From: JAWKXU01 sp964468045
GTDB lineage: Bacteria > Pseudomonadota > Alphaproteobacteria > Sphingomonadales > Sphingomonadaceae
Assembly: GCA_964468045.1 (NCBI GenBank)
Contig: CAYXTO010000002.1
Span: 186,001-250,000, forward strand
Reading direction: 5' to 3'
Length of the DNA stretch: 64,000 nt
Within the stretch, counting starts at the first letter, position 1. The number at the start of each line of letters is the position of its first letter. The notes beneath the pieces are model-generated. The model was not told where the DNA came from, searched no databases, and was given only the letters and a program-made list of their open reading frames with translations. Of the stretch, positions 8,479 to 18,400 are shown in pieces. A program made the position numbers and the translations under genes.

Positions 8479-9744
8479 ATGGCCACGCAACTCAAGCAGT
8501 TTGAACTGGGGCAACGCGACCATCTGACCGAAAACGCCGGCCTTTCCACCGGCCCCGTTCCCATCGCGCCCTATTACTGCCCGGACCTCTTCGAGCGCGA
8601 GAAGAAGCAGATTTTCGAGCGTGCCTGGTTGCTCGTGTGCCGGGAGGAAGAACTGGCGGCGCCCGGCAGCTTCGTGGTGAAGGAACTGCCGCCGACCAGC
8701 GTGAATGCGCTGATCACGCGCAGCAAGAGCGGCAAGATCCAGGCATTCCACAACACCTGCTCGCATCGCGGCAGCCAGATCGTCTATGCCACCGAAGGCA
8801 GGCAGAGCCGCTTCGTCTGCCCCTATCACCGCTGGACCTACACCAATGAGGGTGACCTGATCGGGGTTACCGACGAGGCGAATTTCTTCAATCTCGACAA
8901 GAAGCAGTGCGGCCTGACCAAGATCGCGACCGAGGTCTGGGAAGGCTGGGTGTTCCTCAATCTGCAAAGCGAGCCGGAAGTCTCGCTTCACGAATATCTC
9001 GGCGACTTCCGCGGCTATTTCGAAGGCTATCAGTATCGCGGTGCCGAGCATCCGATCGTTTTCGAGGCCGATCTGAACGTCAATTGGAAGGTGCTTTCGG
9101 ACGCATTCGCCGAAACCTACCACATCTCCTGCATCCATCCCGGAACCCTGTCCGATGCCTTCACATCGTCGGCCAATCCCTATGGCCGGTTGCTGGATGC
9201 GAAGATATTCAGTCCGCATCGCGCCGTGTCGATGTTCGGCAACGCCGAATATCAGATGAAGCCGGAGAACCGCGTGGAGCAATTCGCCGCGGCATTGGGC
9301 GAGCGGGGAAGCGTGATCGCGGCGGCGACGAAGGAAGACGCGGCCGGCTATCTCAGCCATCCCGCGGTCAATCCGACCGACTCGGCCAGTTGGTCGATGG
9401 ATGTGAATCATGTCTTCCCGCATGTGCAGATCGATTCCGGCCCCGGCGGGTTCTGGACTCACTGGTTCTGGCCGCTCAGCCCGAACCGTTCCCGCTATGA
9501 GGGCCGGTTCTACATGGCGAAGCCGGAAACCATGACGGAGAGGTTCCTGCAGGAACTGTATATCTCGCGCGTCGTAACCACGATCTGCGAGGACCTGACC
9601 AGCATGGAGCGGACCCAGAAAGGCCTGGAATCGGGTGGCAAGCGTTTCATGCAATTGCAGGACAGCGAAATCGCCATTCGTCACCACGTGGAGCAATGCG
9701 TCCGCTGGGTCGAAGCGGAATCGGTCAGGGAGGCGTTGTCTTGA
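8479..9744 (+). CDS. Rieske non-heme iron oxygenase, alpha subunit
   Basis: Ring-hydroxylating oxygenase large subunit of 421 residues. The Rieske [2Fe-2S] ligands are C94, H96, C114 and H117 (CSHRG and CPYHRW); the mononuclear iron site is announced by NWKVLSDAFAETYHISCIH with D208, H215 and H220. No classical beta subunit or dedicated ferredoxin/reductase is seen in the window, so electron partners must come from elsewhere, and a homotrimeric alpha-only enzyme is likely. The start follows GAAGGAGAAAGCGA. The next gene overlaps its stop by four bases. Ring dihydroxylation or O-demethylation are both possible. Confidence 0.92.
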   Translation: MATQLKQFELGQRDHLTENAGLSTGPVPIAPYYCPDLFEREKKQIFERAWLLVCREEELAAPGSFVVKELPPTSVNALITRSKSGKIQAFHNTCSHRGSQIVYATEGRQSRFVCPYHRWTYTNEGDLIGVTDEANFFNLDKKQCGLTKIATEVWEGWVFLNLQSEPEVSLHEYLGDFRGYFEGYQYRGAEHPIVFEADLNVNWKVLSDAFAETYHISCIHPGTLSDAFTSSANPYGRLLDAKIFSPHRAVSMFGNAEYQMKPENRVEQFAAALGERGSVIAAATKEDAAGYLSHPAVNPTDSASWSMDVNHVFPHVQIDSGPGGFWTHWFWPLSPNRSRYEGRFYMAKPETMTERFLQELYISRVVTTICEDLTSMERTQKGLESGGKRFMQLQDSEIAIRHHVEQCVRWVEAESVREALS

Positions 9745-10094
9745 CGGTCATGGAGGCAACCCGTCTTCCTCCGGGATTCGAGGAGCTGGAGCGCTTCGTG
9801 GGCCGTTGGTCGGGTGCCGACACCGATGCCCGCGTTGCCGCGCGCGAGCAGTCCTCGATGGAAGACATCCTGGAATTCTACGAGGCGATGCTGGCGCGGG
9901 CCGGCGATGCGATCAAGCTGATCGACCGCTACCCACTGCATGATTTACCTGCGGACGTGGGCCTGCTTTGCCGGATGGTCCTGACCCTGGCGCATGTCGC
10001 TTCCGCCGTGGAAATCCTTGGTCAGCCCAGGGTGCCGATGGCGCCGTTCCCGACCGGCCTGAAGACCATCCGGGGATCCACCCCCTACGGTTGA
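9741..10094 (+). CDS. small helical protein coupled to the Rieske oxygenase
   Basis: A predicted protein of 117 residues that I do not recognise. TTG at 9741 overlaps the oxygenase stop (TTGA) and stands seven bases after AGGGAGG, which is better placed than the next in-frame ATG at 9750. The sequence is amphipathic-helical with no metal motif (GFEELERFVGRWSG, then MEDILEFYEAMLARAGDAI). Translational coupling implies it works with the Rieske oxygenase, for example as a chaperone or accessory subunit; that is inference. It is followed by a strong terminator. Confidence 0.65.
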   Translation: MTVMEATRLPPGFEELERFVGRWSGADTDARVAAREQSSMEDILEFYEAMLARAGDAIKLIDRYPLHDLPADVGLLCRMVLTLAHVASAVEILGQPRVPMAPFPTGLKTIRGSTPYG

Positions 10095-10127
10095 TGCGAT
10101 TGCGCCTACCGCAAATGGACGCATTGG

Positions 10128-10155
10128 AAAGGGCTGGCTTCGGCTAGCCCTTTTT
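10128..10155. terminator. bidirectional intrinsic terminator
   Basis: AAAGGGCT at 10128-10135 pairs perfectly with AGCCCTTT at 10146-10153, with a GGCTTCGGCT loop and a T run at 10151-10155; the A run on the other side serves the minus strand. It ends the Rieske operon and overlaps the stop of the convergent Lrp-type gene. Confidence 0.85.
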
Positions 10156-10647
10156 CATGGGGCGCGGCAGGCGCGTCTTATAGGTTACGGGGCGCAGCGC
10201 GAAGCTGCTGGTCACTTGCGCCACCCCGTCGATCCGGGTCAGGCGATGGCGCAGGAATTCCTCGAAGGCTTCCAGCGAAGGTACCAGCACGCGCAATTGA
10301 TAATCCGCTTCGCCAGTCATCAGGTAGCATTCCATCACCTCCGGAATATCGACGATCGCTTCCTCGAAGCGCGCGAGATGCGCGTCGTCCTGGCTGCTGA
10401 GGCGGATGCGGACGAACGCCGTGACGGCCAGGCCCATCTTCGCGGGATCGACTAGCGCGACGTATCCGGCAATGACCCCGGCTTGCTCGAGCCGCTTGGT
10501 GCGGCGCAGGCAGGGGCTGGGTGACAAGCCGATGGCGTCGGCGAGATCCTGGTTGGTCTGCCGCCCGTCTTCCTGCAGTTGGTCGAGAATGACCAGATCA
10601 TAGTCATCCAGAGAATTTGGCAGAATATTGCTCATACAATCATCCAT
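10144..10647 (-). CDS. Lrp/AsnC family transcriptional regulator
   Basis: A 167-residue feast/famine regulator. The N-terminal winged helix reads LDQLQEDGRQTNQDLADAIG then LSPSPCLRRTKRLEQAGVI; the C-terminal RAM effector domain follows (VMECYLMTGEADYQLRVLVP, 109-128). The start at 10647 has AGGGATAGCTCA upstream; an internal ATG four codons later is less well served. It is divergent from the 2-oxoacid dehydrogenase gene at 10741 with 93 bases between, the usual arrangement for an Lrp-type regulator and its target. MdeR next to mdeB in Pseudomonas putida is a known parallel. Confidence 0.9.
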   Translation of the reverse strand: MDDCMSNILPNSLDDYDLVILDQLQEDGRQTNQDLADAIGLSPSPCLRRTKRLEQAGVIAGYVALVDPAKMGLAVTAFVRIRLSSQDDAHLARFEEAIVDIPEVMECYLMTGEADYQLRVLVPSLEAFEEFLRHRLTRIDGVAQVTSSFALRPVTYKTRLPRPMKKG

Positions 10648-10740
10648 TGAGCTATCCCTGCCTCATTATATGCATTTGAAGCATGAATTAGCAAGGACAT
10701 GCGCCGCTGCTTCGGGTTAGCCTGCGGGGAGGAGGAGCCC

Positions 10741-13080
10741 ATGAAAGACCCACGTCCATCCCGCACGGAATTGATCCGCCGCATCGAAGCCATCGACACC
10801 CGCCTGCGCTGGCTGTCGTCATGGATCATCCATAATGCGAACCATATCCGGGAGAGCCGCGATGGGCTGAAAGTGGGCGGGCACCAGGCAAGCTGTGCTT
10901 CCATTACCACCATCATGGCCGCGCTCTATTTCCATGCGCTGAGGCCGCAGGACAAGGTGGCGGTCAAGCCCCATGCCGGGCCCGTCCTCCATGCGATCCA
11001 CTATATGCTCGGCAATCAGAGCCGGGAGCAGCTCGAGCATTTCCGCGCTCTGGGCGGAGCGCAAAGCTATCCCTCACGTACCAAGGACAAGATTCCAGTC
11101 GATTTCTCGACCGGATCGGTCGGCCTTGGCGTTGCGATCACCGCCTTTTCCAGCCTGGTCCAGGATTACCTCGTCGCGCATGGCCAGCTCAAGGAAAGCG
11201 ATGCCGGGCGGATGATCGCGCTGATGGGCGATGCCGAGCTGGACGAAGGCAATATCTACGAATGCCTGATCGAAGGCTTCAAGCACGACATCCGCAATTG
11301 CTGGTGGATCGTCGATTACAATCGCCAGTCGCTCGACAGCACGACGGCGGACCGGATGTTCCGCCGTTTCGACGACATCTTCGAAACCTGTCATTGGCGG
11401 GTGCTGACTCTCAAGCATGGCAAGCGCCAGCGCGAGGTGTTCGCCCGGCCCGGCGGGAAGGCGATCGCCGACTGGATCGATGAATGCCCCAATGCCGAAT
11501 ATGCGGCGCTCACCTATCAGGGCGGCGCGGCGTGGCGCGAGCGGCTGCACAAGGATCTGGCGGGGAACCGGCAGGCGCTGAAGCTGGTCGATTCTTTCGA
11601 TGATGAGGAACTGAGCGGCTTGATGACCAATCTCGGCGGTCATTGCGTCGAAACCTTGCTCGATGCCTTCGCCGAGGCGGATGACGACAAGCCGACCGTG
11701 TTCATCGCCTATACGGTGAAGGGCTATGGCCTGCCGTTCGCGGGCCACAAGGATAACCATGCGGGCCTGATGAACCCCACCCAGCTTGCCGCCTTGCGCG
11801 AATCCATGGGAATCGCGGAAGGGGAAGAGTGGGAACCCTTCGCCGGGCTGGGCGACAATGCGGTGGCGGACCTGCAATCCTTCATGGAACCGGTGAAGGA
11901 CGTGCTGGCTCGCCATTCGGGGAGAGCGGCGACGATTCCCGTCCCGGCCAGGCTTCCGGTTCCGGAAGGCAAGGAGCAGTCGACCCAGGCCGCATTCGGC
12001 CGCATCCTGCTCGATATTGCGAAATCCGGCGCGCCGCTGGGTGACCGCCTCGTGACCACTTCGCCGGACGTCACCGTCTCCACCAATCTCGGGCCGTTCG
12101 TGAACCAGCGCGGGCTGTTCCGTCGCCAGCACCTGAAGGATGTGTTCGCGGGCGCCAAGATTCCCTCTCCGCAGAAGTGGGAAGGGCATGAGGCCGGGCA
12201 GCATATCGAGCTGGGCATCGCCGAGAACAATCTCTTCCTGATGCTGACCGCGCTGGGCCTGTCCGCGCCGCTGTTCGGTGAAAGGCTGCTGCCGATCGGC
12301 ACCGTCTACGATCCCTTCATCGCGCGTGGCCTCGATGCGTTGAATTATGGCTGCTACCAAAATTCCCGCTTCCTGCTGGTCGCGACCCCCTCCGGCCTCA
12401 CGCTGGGGCCGGAAGGCGGGGCCCACCAGTCGATCAATCCGCCGCTGATTGCGCTGGGCCAGCCTGGGCTGACTCATTTCGAACCGGCTTTCGTTGACGA
12501 ACTGGCGCTGATCATGGGCTGGGCGTTCGATCACATGCAGGCGGATGACGGCGGTTCGGTCTATCTCCGGCTGACCACGCGCGCGATCGAGCAGGTCGAG
12601 CGTGCGGATGACAGCTGGGCCGAACAGGCCTTGCAAGGCGGCTACTGGCTGAAGGAACCGGCGAGCGATGCGGATGCGGCGATTGTCTTTTCCGGCGCGC
12701 TGGCGCCCGAAGCATTGGCCGCATGGGATGCGTTGCAGGAAGATTTGCCGGGCCTGGGCCTGCTCAACGTGACCTCGCCGGACCTGCTGCATCGGGAATG
12801 GTCGGCGGCCAAGGCCGCGCGCTGGAAGGGCGAGGCGGCTGCGCCATCGCATGTCGAGCGGCTGCTGCGCCGGCTGGCGCCCAACGCCGGTCTGGTCACG
12901 ATCCTCGATGGCGCGCCTGCTGCCCTGTCCTGGCTGGGCGGGGTGCGCGGCCAGAAGGTCAGCCCGCTGGGGATCGACCGGTTCGGCCAGACCGGGGATT
13001 TGCCGGATCTCTATCGTGAATACCGGCTCGATTCCGATGCGATCATGGATGCTGCCGCGGAGCTTTTCCTTCCGCAATGA
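10741..13080 (+). CDS. thiamine-diphosphate 2-oxoacid dehydrogenase E1 (AceE/MdeB-like)
   Basis: Homodimeric-type E1 component of 779 residues, about 100 shorter than AceE. The thiamine diphosphate motif starts GDAELDEGN at about 163-171 and ends in the WWIVDYNRQ region; GHKDNHAGL and TVKGYG in the first half and the transketolase-like central region (IELGIAENNLFL) support the fold. The start at 10741 follows GAGGAGGAGCCC. No E2 or E3 lies nearby, so it must borrow partners or act alone. The divergent Lrp regulator suggests an amino-acid-derived oxoacid, as with alpha-ketobutyrate for MdeB, but no methionine gamma-lyase is present here. Substrate unproven. Confidence 0.85.
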   Translation: MKDPRPSRTELIRRIEAIDTRLRWLSSWIIHNANHIRESRDGLKVGGHQASCASITTIMAALYFHALRPQDKVAVKPHAGPVLHAIHYMLGNQSREQLEHFRALGGAQSYPSRTKDKIPVDFSTGSVGLGVAITAFSSLVQDYLVAHGQLKESDAGRMIALMGDAELDEGNIYECLIEGFKHDIRNCWWIVDYNRQSLDSTTADRMFRRFDDIFETCHWRVLTLKHGKRQREVFARPGGKAIADWIDECPNAEYAALTYQGGAAWRERLHKDLAGNRQALKLVDSFDDEELSGLMTNLGGHCVETLLDAFAEADDDKPTVFIAYTVKGYGLPFAGHKDNHAGLMNPTQLAALRESMGIAEGEEWEPFAGLGDNAVADLQSFMEPVKDVLARHSGRAATIPVPARLPVPEGKEQSTQAAFGRILLDIAKSGAPLGDRLVTTSPDVTVSTNLGPFVNQRGLFRRQHLKDVFAGAKIPSPQKWEGHEAGQHIELGIAENNLFLMLTALGLSAPLFGERLLPIGTVYDPFIARGLDALNYGCYQNSRFLLVATPSGLTLGPEGGAHQSINPPLIALGQPGLTHFEPAFVDELALIMGWAFDHMQADDGGSVYLRLTTRAIEQVERADDSWAEQALQGGYWLKEPASDADAAIVFSGALAPEALAAWDALQEDLPGLGLLNVTSPDLLHREWSAAKAARWKGEAAAPSHVERLLRRLAPNAGLVTILDGAPAALSWLGGVRGQKVSPLGIDRFGQTGDLPDLYREYRLDSDAIMDAAAELFLPQ

Positions 13081-13155
13081 CCATGCCGGCCTTGCGCCCA
13101 TGCCGCGTTTCGTATCTGGTTGCGTCGGTCATCAAGCGAAGGGCGCAGCGCGGGA

Positions 13156-13872
13156 ATGGGCAGGGACAGTGCGGAATGCAGATTGCCGCCCGGCCAGCGG
13201 GAGCGGGCGGATTTCCCGAGGTTCGGCCTGGGCCGCTTCGCGGAATCCTATCCTGACGATCCGGCCAGGCTGAAGCTGGCCATTGGCGGGGACATGGCGA
13301 ACCCGCTGGAGATCGCCAGCTTCGATGCATCCATCCCCCGCCATCGGCAAATGTCTGATTTCCATTGCGTGACCGGCTGGTCCGTTCGCAAGCTGCATTG
13401 GAGTGGAGTGCGTTTCGCGGATTTCCATCGTGAATTCGTAGTGCCGCATTGCCGCCCGGCGGAAGATTGCCGCTGGGTTGTGTTCCGGGGCGGCGACGGA
13501 TACCGCTCGATCCTCTGGCTGGAGGATTTGCTGGCGGACGACGTGTTGTTGGCGGATATGCGGGGCGATGAGCCGCTTGGCCTGGATCATGGCGCCCCCC
13601 TGCGGCTGGTTGCGCCCGCCCATTATGGCTACAAGAATGTGAAGCACTTGATCGCGATCGAATATTGGCGGGATCGCTGCCGCTATCGCTTTCCGTTTCC
13701 CTATCCGCAATTCATGGATCATCCCCGCGCAAGGGTGGCCTTGCAGGAGCGGGCGCGGTTCTTCCCCGGTGCGCTGCTGGTCCATTTCTACCGCCTGCTG
13801 GTGCCGCTTACCGTGGCGCGTTCCGCGCGCGGGTTGCGCAAATATCTCGCTCGAATGCAGGAACGCGGCTGA
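13156..13872 (+). CDS. sulfite oxidase-fold molybdopterin oxidoreductase
   Basis: A 238-residue oxidoreductase with the sulfite oxidase molybdopterin-binding fold. C71 in DFHCVTGWSV is the likely Mo-coordinating cysteine; YGYKNVKHLIAIEY is the typical later segment where lysine and aromatic residues hold the cofactor. There is no dimerisation domain and no Tat signal, matching short cytoplasmic YuiH-like members. The start is uncertain; ATG 13156 is used, and the frame opens at 13120. The gene ends 12 bases before the convergent ligase gene. The physiological substrate of these short forms is unknown. Confidence 0.75.
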   Translation: MGRDSAECRLPPGQRERADFPRFGLGRFAESYPDDPARLKLAIGGDMANPLEIASFDASIPRHRQMSDFHCVTGWSVRKLHWSGVRFADFHREFVVPHCRPAEDCRWVVFRGGDGYRSILWLEDLLADDVLLADMRGDEPLGLDHGAPLRLVAPAHYGYKNVKHLIAIEYWRDRCRYRFPFPYPQFMDHPRARVALQERARFFPGALLVHFYRLLVPLTVARSARGLRKYLARMQERG

Positions 13873-13884
13873 AGCGGCGGCGGA

Positions 13885-15375
13885 TCAGTCCGCCAGCAGC
13901 GGTTTCAGATCCGGCTTCGTCACCTTGCCCATCGCATTGCGCGGCAGCGCCTGCGCGAAGCGGATGCGCTTGGGGATCTTGTAGGCGGACAGTTTCCCTT
14001 CGCACCATTCCTTGAGCGCTTCGGCGGTCAGGTCGGCGCCTTCGCGCGCCACGATCACCGCGCCCACGGCCTCGCCCCAGACCTCGTCGGCAACGCCGAT
14101 CACGGCGATTTCGGCGATATCGGGGTGGTCGAGCAGCAAGCCTTCGATTTCCAGCGCGGACAGCTTGTAGCCGCCCGACTTGATGATATCGATCGAGGTG
14201 CGGCCCATGATGCGATAATAGCCGTTCTCGACCACCGCCATGTCGCCGGTGCGGAACCAGCCCTCCACGAAGCTTTCTTCGGTCGCCTTGGGATTGTCCC
14301 AATATTCCAGGAAGACATTCGCGCCCTTGATGCGGATTTCGCCGGGCACGCCTTCTTCCATGATGGCGGCTCCATCCTCGCCCGCCAGCATGACTTGCAC
14401 GCCCGGCAGCGGCTGGCCGACGCAGCCGGCGCGGCGTTCGCCGTGATAGGGGTTGGAAATCGCCATGCCGATCTCGGTCATGCCGTAGCGTTCCAGCAGC
14501 ACTTGCCCGGTGCGCGCCTTCCATTGCTCGAACAGGGGCACGGGGCAGGCGGCGGAGCCGGAGACATTGAGCCGCATCGCCCCGAAACCATCGCAAATGC
14601 GCCGGGCTTCCGCGAGTTCCAGCCCGTCCAGATATTGCAGCATTTTCACATAGATGGTCGGCACCGCCATGAACACGCTATAGGCGCCCGCCGCCGCTTC
14701 CGCCGCGATCCTGCCTGCGTCGAATTTCGGGAAAAGATGCACTTTTGCGCCGGTCCAGAGCGCGCAGCTCAACACATTGATGATCCCGTGGACATGGTGC
14801 AGCGGCAGAAACAGCGGGATTGCGTCATCCTCGCTCCAGGCCCAGGCATCCAGCAGGGTGGTGATCTGGGCCGCGATATTGGCGTGGGTGGTGACCACGC
14901 CCTTGGGCTTGTTGGTGGTGCCGCTGGTGAACACCATCATGGCGCGGCGTTCCGGCGCAATCGCTGGGAGCGGTATGATTTCGTCCGCCAGCAAGCCGGA
15001 AACCTCAAGCAATTCAATGCCAAGCCGATCGCACAGATCGCGCAGCAAAGGGCGATTTTCCGCGCTTGCCACCAGCCGGGTTGCCCGCGCGCAGCTTAGA
15101 TAATGATCCAGTTCAGCAAGCGCAGAAGCGACGTTGAGCGGCACCGAGATGCCCCCAGCGCGCCACACACCGTGCATGACGGTGACATAATCGAGGCTGG
15201 CGGGCAGGAAGAAGGCGATCCGCTCTTCCTCCAGGTCATGCCGGGTTCCGAGCAGGCCGCTGGCGAAGCGATCGATCCGCTCGTTCAACTCGCCATAGCT
15301 GATCGCGCGGCCCTGTTCGACCAGCGCGATCCGAGTATTGCCGTCGCGCAAGTGGGGGAAGGGGGTGGGGTGCAT
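13885..15375 (-). CDS. AMP-forming acyl-CoA ligase, malonyl-CoA synthetase-like
   Basis: ANL-superfamily adenylating enzyme of 496 residues. The phosphate loop MMVFTSGTTNKPKGV is at 146-160, the ERYGMTE motif follows in the middle, and GWFRTGDMA and the C-terminal GKVTKPDLK lysine region complete the set. The stretch SNPYHGERRAGCVGQPLPGV is typical of malonyl-CoA/methylmalonyl-CoA synthetases (MatB/ACSF3), so short dicarboxylic acids are the best guess. I start at ATG 15375, preceded by AAGAAGGATGCC; another ATG lies five codons upstream at 15390. No malonyl-CoA decarboxylase is seen adjacent. Confidence 0.82.
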   Translation of the reverse strand: MHPTPFPHLRDGNTRIALVEQGRAISYGELNERIDRFASGLLGTRHDLEEERIAFFLPASLDYVTVMHGVWRAGGISVPLNVASALAELDHYLSCARATRLVASAENRPLLRDLCDRLGIELLEVSGLLADEIIPLPAIAPERRAMMVFTSGTTNKPKGVVTTHANIAAQITTLLDAWAWSEDDAIPLFLPLHHVHGIINVLSCALWTGAKVHLFPKFDAGRIAAEAAAGAYSVFMAVPTIYVKMLQYLDGLELAEARRICDGFGAMRLNVSGSAACPVPLFEQWKARTGQVLLERYGMTEIGMAISNPYHGERRAGCVGQPLPGVQVMLAGEDGAAIMEEGVPGEIRIKGANVFLEYWDNPKATEESFVEGWFRTGDMAVVENGYYRIMGRTSIDIIKSGGYKLSALEIEGLLLDHPDIAEIAVIGVADEVWGEAVGAVIVAREGADLTAEALKEWCEGKLSAYKIPKRIRFAQALPRNAMGKVTKPDLKPLLAD

Positions 15376-15469
15376 GGCATCCTTCTTCATCGGATCGTTT
15401 GGTCTGCCTGTCCGATATAGCGCGGATGCGGTGCGGGCAATCTTCCGGCGGTGACAACTAGCTCTGGCC

Positions 15470-18400
15470 CTAGAGCGAAAGCAGCGCGGGATCGCCCCCC
15501 TGCGCCATGATGTTCACCGAGACCGAGCGCTCGTTGCAATAGCGGGTCAGCGCATGCGGCCCGCCCGCCTTCGGGCCGGTGCCGGAAAGGCCGAGGCCGC
15601 CGAAGGGCTGCACCCCCACCACCGCGCCGATCATGGAGCGGTTGATGTAGATGTTCCCCGCCGGAACCAGCGCCTCGATCTCCCGCGCGAAGTGGTCGAG
15701 CCGGCTGTGGATGCCGAGCGTCAGCCCATAGCCCCTGCTTGCCAGCCGCCTGGCGTAATCCGGCAGGTCGCGCGCGGCATAGCGGCAGACATGGAGGATC
15801 GGGCCGAACACTTCGCGCTCGAGGAAATCGGGCTCGGCGACTTCCGCGATAATCGGCCCGAAGAAATGTCCCTGCTGCGTGGATATCGGGTGCCGGGCGA
15901 TGATCCGCGCTTCCCGCTCCAGCCTTGCGACATGCTCATGCAAGCGGCCCAGCGCCTCGCCGTCGATGATCGGGCCGATGTCGGTTTCGGCCCGGGCCGG
16001 ATCGCCGACGATCCGCGTCGACAGCGCACCGGCGAGCCCGGCGATAATCTCATCCGCGCTCTCTTCCGGCAGGAACAGCATCCGGAGGGCGGAGCAGCGC
16101 TGCCCGGCCGAACCGAAGGCGGAGAGCAGCACGTCATCGATCACCTGCTCGCGCAGGGCGGTGGTGTCAACGAACATGGCATTGAGCCCGCCGGTCTCCG
16201 CGATGAAAGGAATGATCGGCCCGTCGCGCCGGGCGATGGCGCGGTTGATCGCCCATGCGGTGTCGGTGCCGCCGGTGAAGGCCACGCCGTCTATCGCCGG
16301 ATGGGAAACCAGCGCTGCGCCCAATGTCCCCCCTTCGCCCGGCAACAAGGCCAGCAAACCCGGTTCCAGCCCGGCCGCATGGAACAGGCGGACGGCTTCG
16401 GCCGCGATCAGCGGGGTCTGCTCGGCAGGCTTGGCGATCACTGCATTGCCTGCCGCGAGCGCCGCCGCGATCTGGCCGGTGAAGATCGAAAGCGGGAAAT
16501 TCCAGGGCGAGATGCAGGCGAAGATGCCGCGCCCGAAAACCTGCCAGCGGTTGGTTTCCCCCACCGGCCCGCGCAGGCTCACCGGCTCGAACTGCCGTTC
16601 GGCCAGCTGGGCGTAGTAGCGGCAGAAATCCACTGCCTCACGCACTTCCCCGGTCGCATCGGCCAGGGTCTTGCCCGCTTCGACCGTCAGAAGCGCGCAT
16701 AGCTTGTCCGAATTGTCCTCCAGCGCAGCGCCCATGGCGCGCAGCACCTCGGCGCGCCGCTTGCCGTCGGCCCGATCCCATCCGGGCTGTTCGCGCTGCG
16801 CCGCCTTGGCCGCAAGGGCAATGTCGGCCGGTTCCGCCGCGATCACCTGCCCGATCACCTGCGCGGTATTGGCGGGATTCACCACCGGGATGGAGATGCC
16901 GCCCGACGTCCTGCCGTCGATCAGTGGCGCGGCGCGCCAAGCGTTCGTTGCAGCCTCGCTCGCCGCATCGCGGGCTTTTTCCCGCACCGCAGCCTGGCTG
17001 AGGTCGCGCCCCGCCGAATTGAGCCGGTCCGGTTGATAGAGATCGCGGGGTGGGGGAATGCGCGGGTGCCGGGCCGGCGCGGCTTCGACCTGCGCAATCG
17101 GATCGGCCACGATCTGCGCCGCCGGAATATCCTCGTCCAGCAAGGCGTGGACGAACGAGCTGTTCGCCCCGTTTTCCAGCAGGCGCCGCACCAGATAGGG
17201 CAGCAATTGCTCATGGCCGCCGACCGGGGCGTAAACGCGCAGGGGCGCCGCGCCATACAGCTGCGTCGCCGCCGCATGGAGCGCTTCGCCCATCCCGTGC
17301 AATCGTTGGTATTCGACCGTGGCCCCGCCCTCCCGCGCCATGCGGCGGATCGCGGCCAGCGTATGCGCGTTATGGGTCGCGAATTGCGGGTAGAGCGTCG
17401 GGCCGGCGGCAATCAGCGCGCGGGCGCAGCACAAATAGGACAGATCGGTCGCGGGCTTGGTGGTGAACACCGGATAGTCCGGCATCCCGCCCAGTTGCGC
17501 GGCCTTGATCTCGCTGTCCCAGTAGGCGCCCTTGACCAGCCGCACCATCAAGCGGCGGCCGGTGTTCCGCGCCAGCCCGGCCAGCGCTTCGATCACCGCG
17601 AGCCCCCGCTTCTGATAGGCCTGCACCGCGAGGCCCAGCCCTGTCCACTCACCCAGCTCGGGTTCTCGCGCCAGCCGGTTGATCAGCTTGAGCGAAAGCA
17701 CCAGCCGGTCGGCTTCCTCGGCATCGACGGTCAGGTTGATGTCGCGCCGGGCGGCTGCGATCGCCAGCGACTTGAGCCGGGGGTACAGCTCGTGCCACAC
17801 CCGCGCTTCCTGCGCGGCCTCATAGCGCGGGCTGAGGGCGGACAGCTTGACCGAGACGCCGTGGCCCGCCTCCGGCCCGCAACCGGCCGAGGCCGCGCCC
17901 ACCGCTGCAATGGCGTCTGCATAGAGCGCGGCGTAATCGGCCGCGTCGTCGGGCGTGCGCGCGCCTTCGCCCAGCATGTCGAAGGAACAGGTCAGGCCCT
18001 CGCGGCGGGCGCGATTCAGCGCGTCTTCTATCGAACGGCCCAGCACGAACTGCTCGCCCATGATCCGTATGGCGGTTGCCACCGCCTGCCGGACCAGCGG
18101 TTCCCCGATCCGGGCGGACAGGCGCTTGAGGAACCCCGGAATGTCGCGCCGGGCGGACTGATCGATATCCACCAGCTTGCCGGTCAGCATCAGGCCCCAG
18201 GTCGATGCATTGACGAATAGGCTGTCCGACTGGCCGAGATGGCTGGCCCAGTCGGCCATGCCGATCTTTTCCGCGATCAGCAGGTCGCGCGTCCTTTCGT
18301 CGGGCGTGCGCAGCAGGGCTTCGGCCAGGCACATCAGCGCCAGCCCTTCGGGCGTGGCCAGCGAGAATTCCTGCAGGAAGCTCTCGACCACGCCGCTGCG

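Noticed and set aside
11074..13101. Long minus-strand frames opposite the E1 dehydrogenase, and similar long antisense frames opposite many genes
   Set aside because: Typical high-GC shadows with Arg/Pro/His-rich translations and no motifs.
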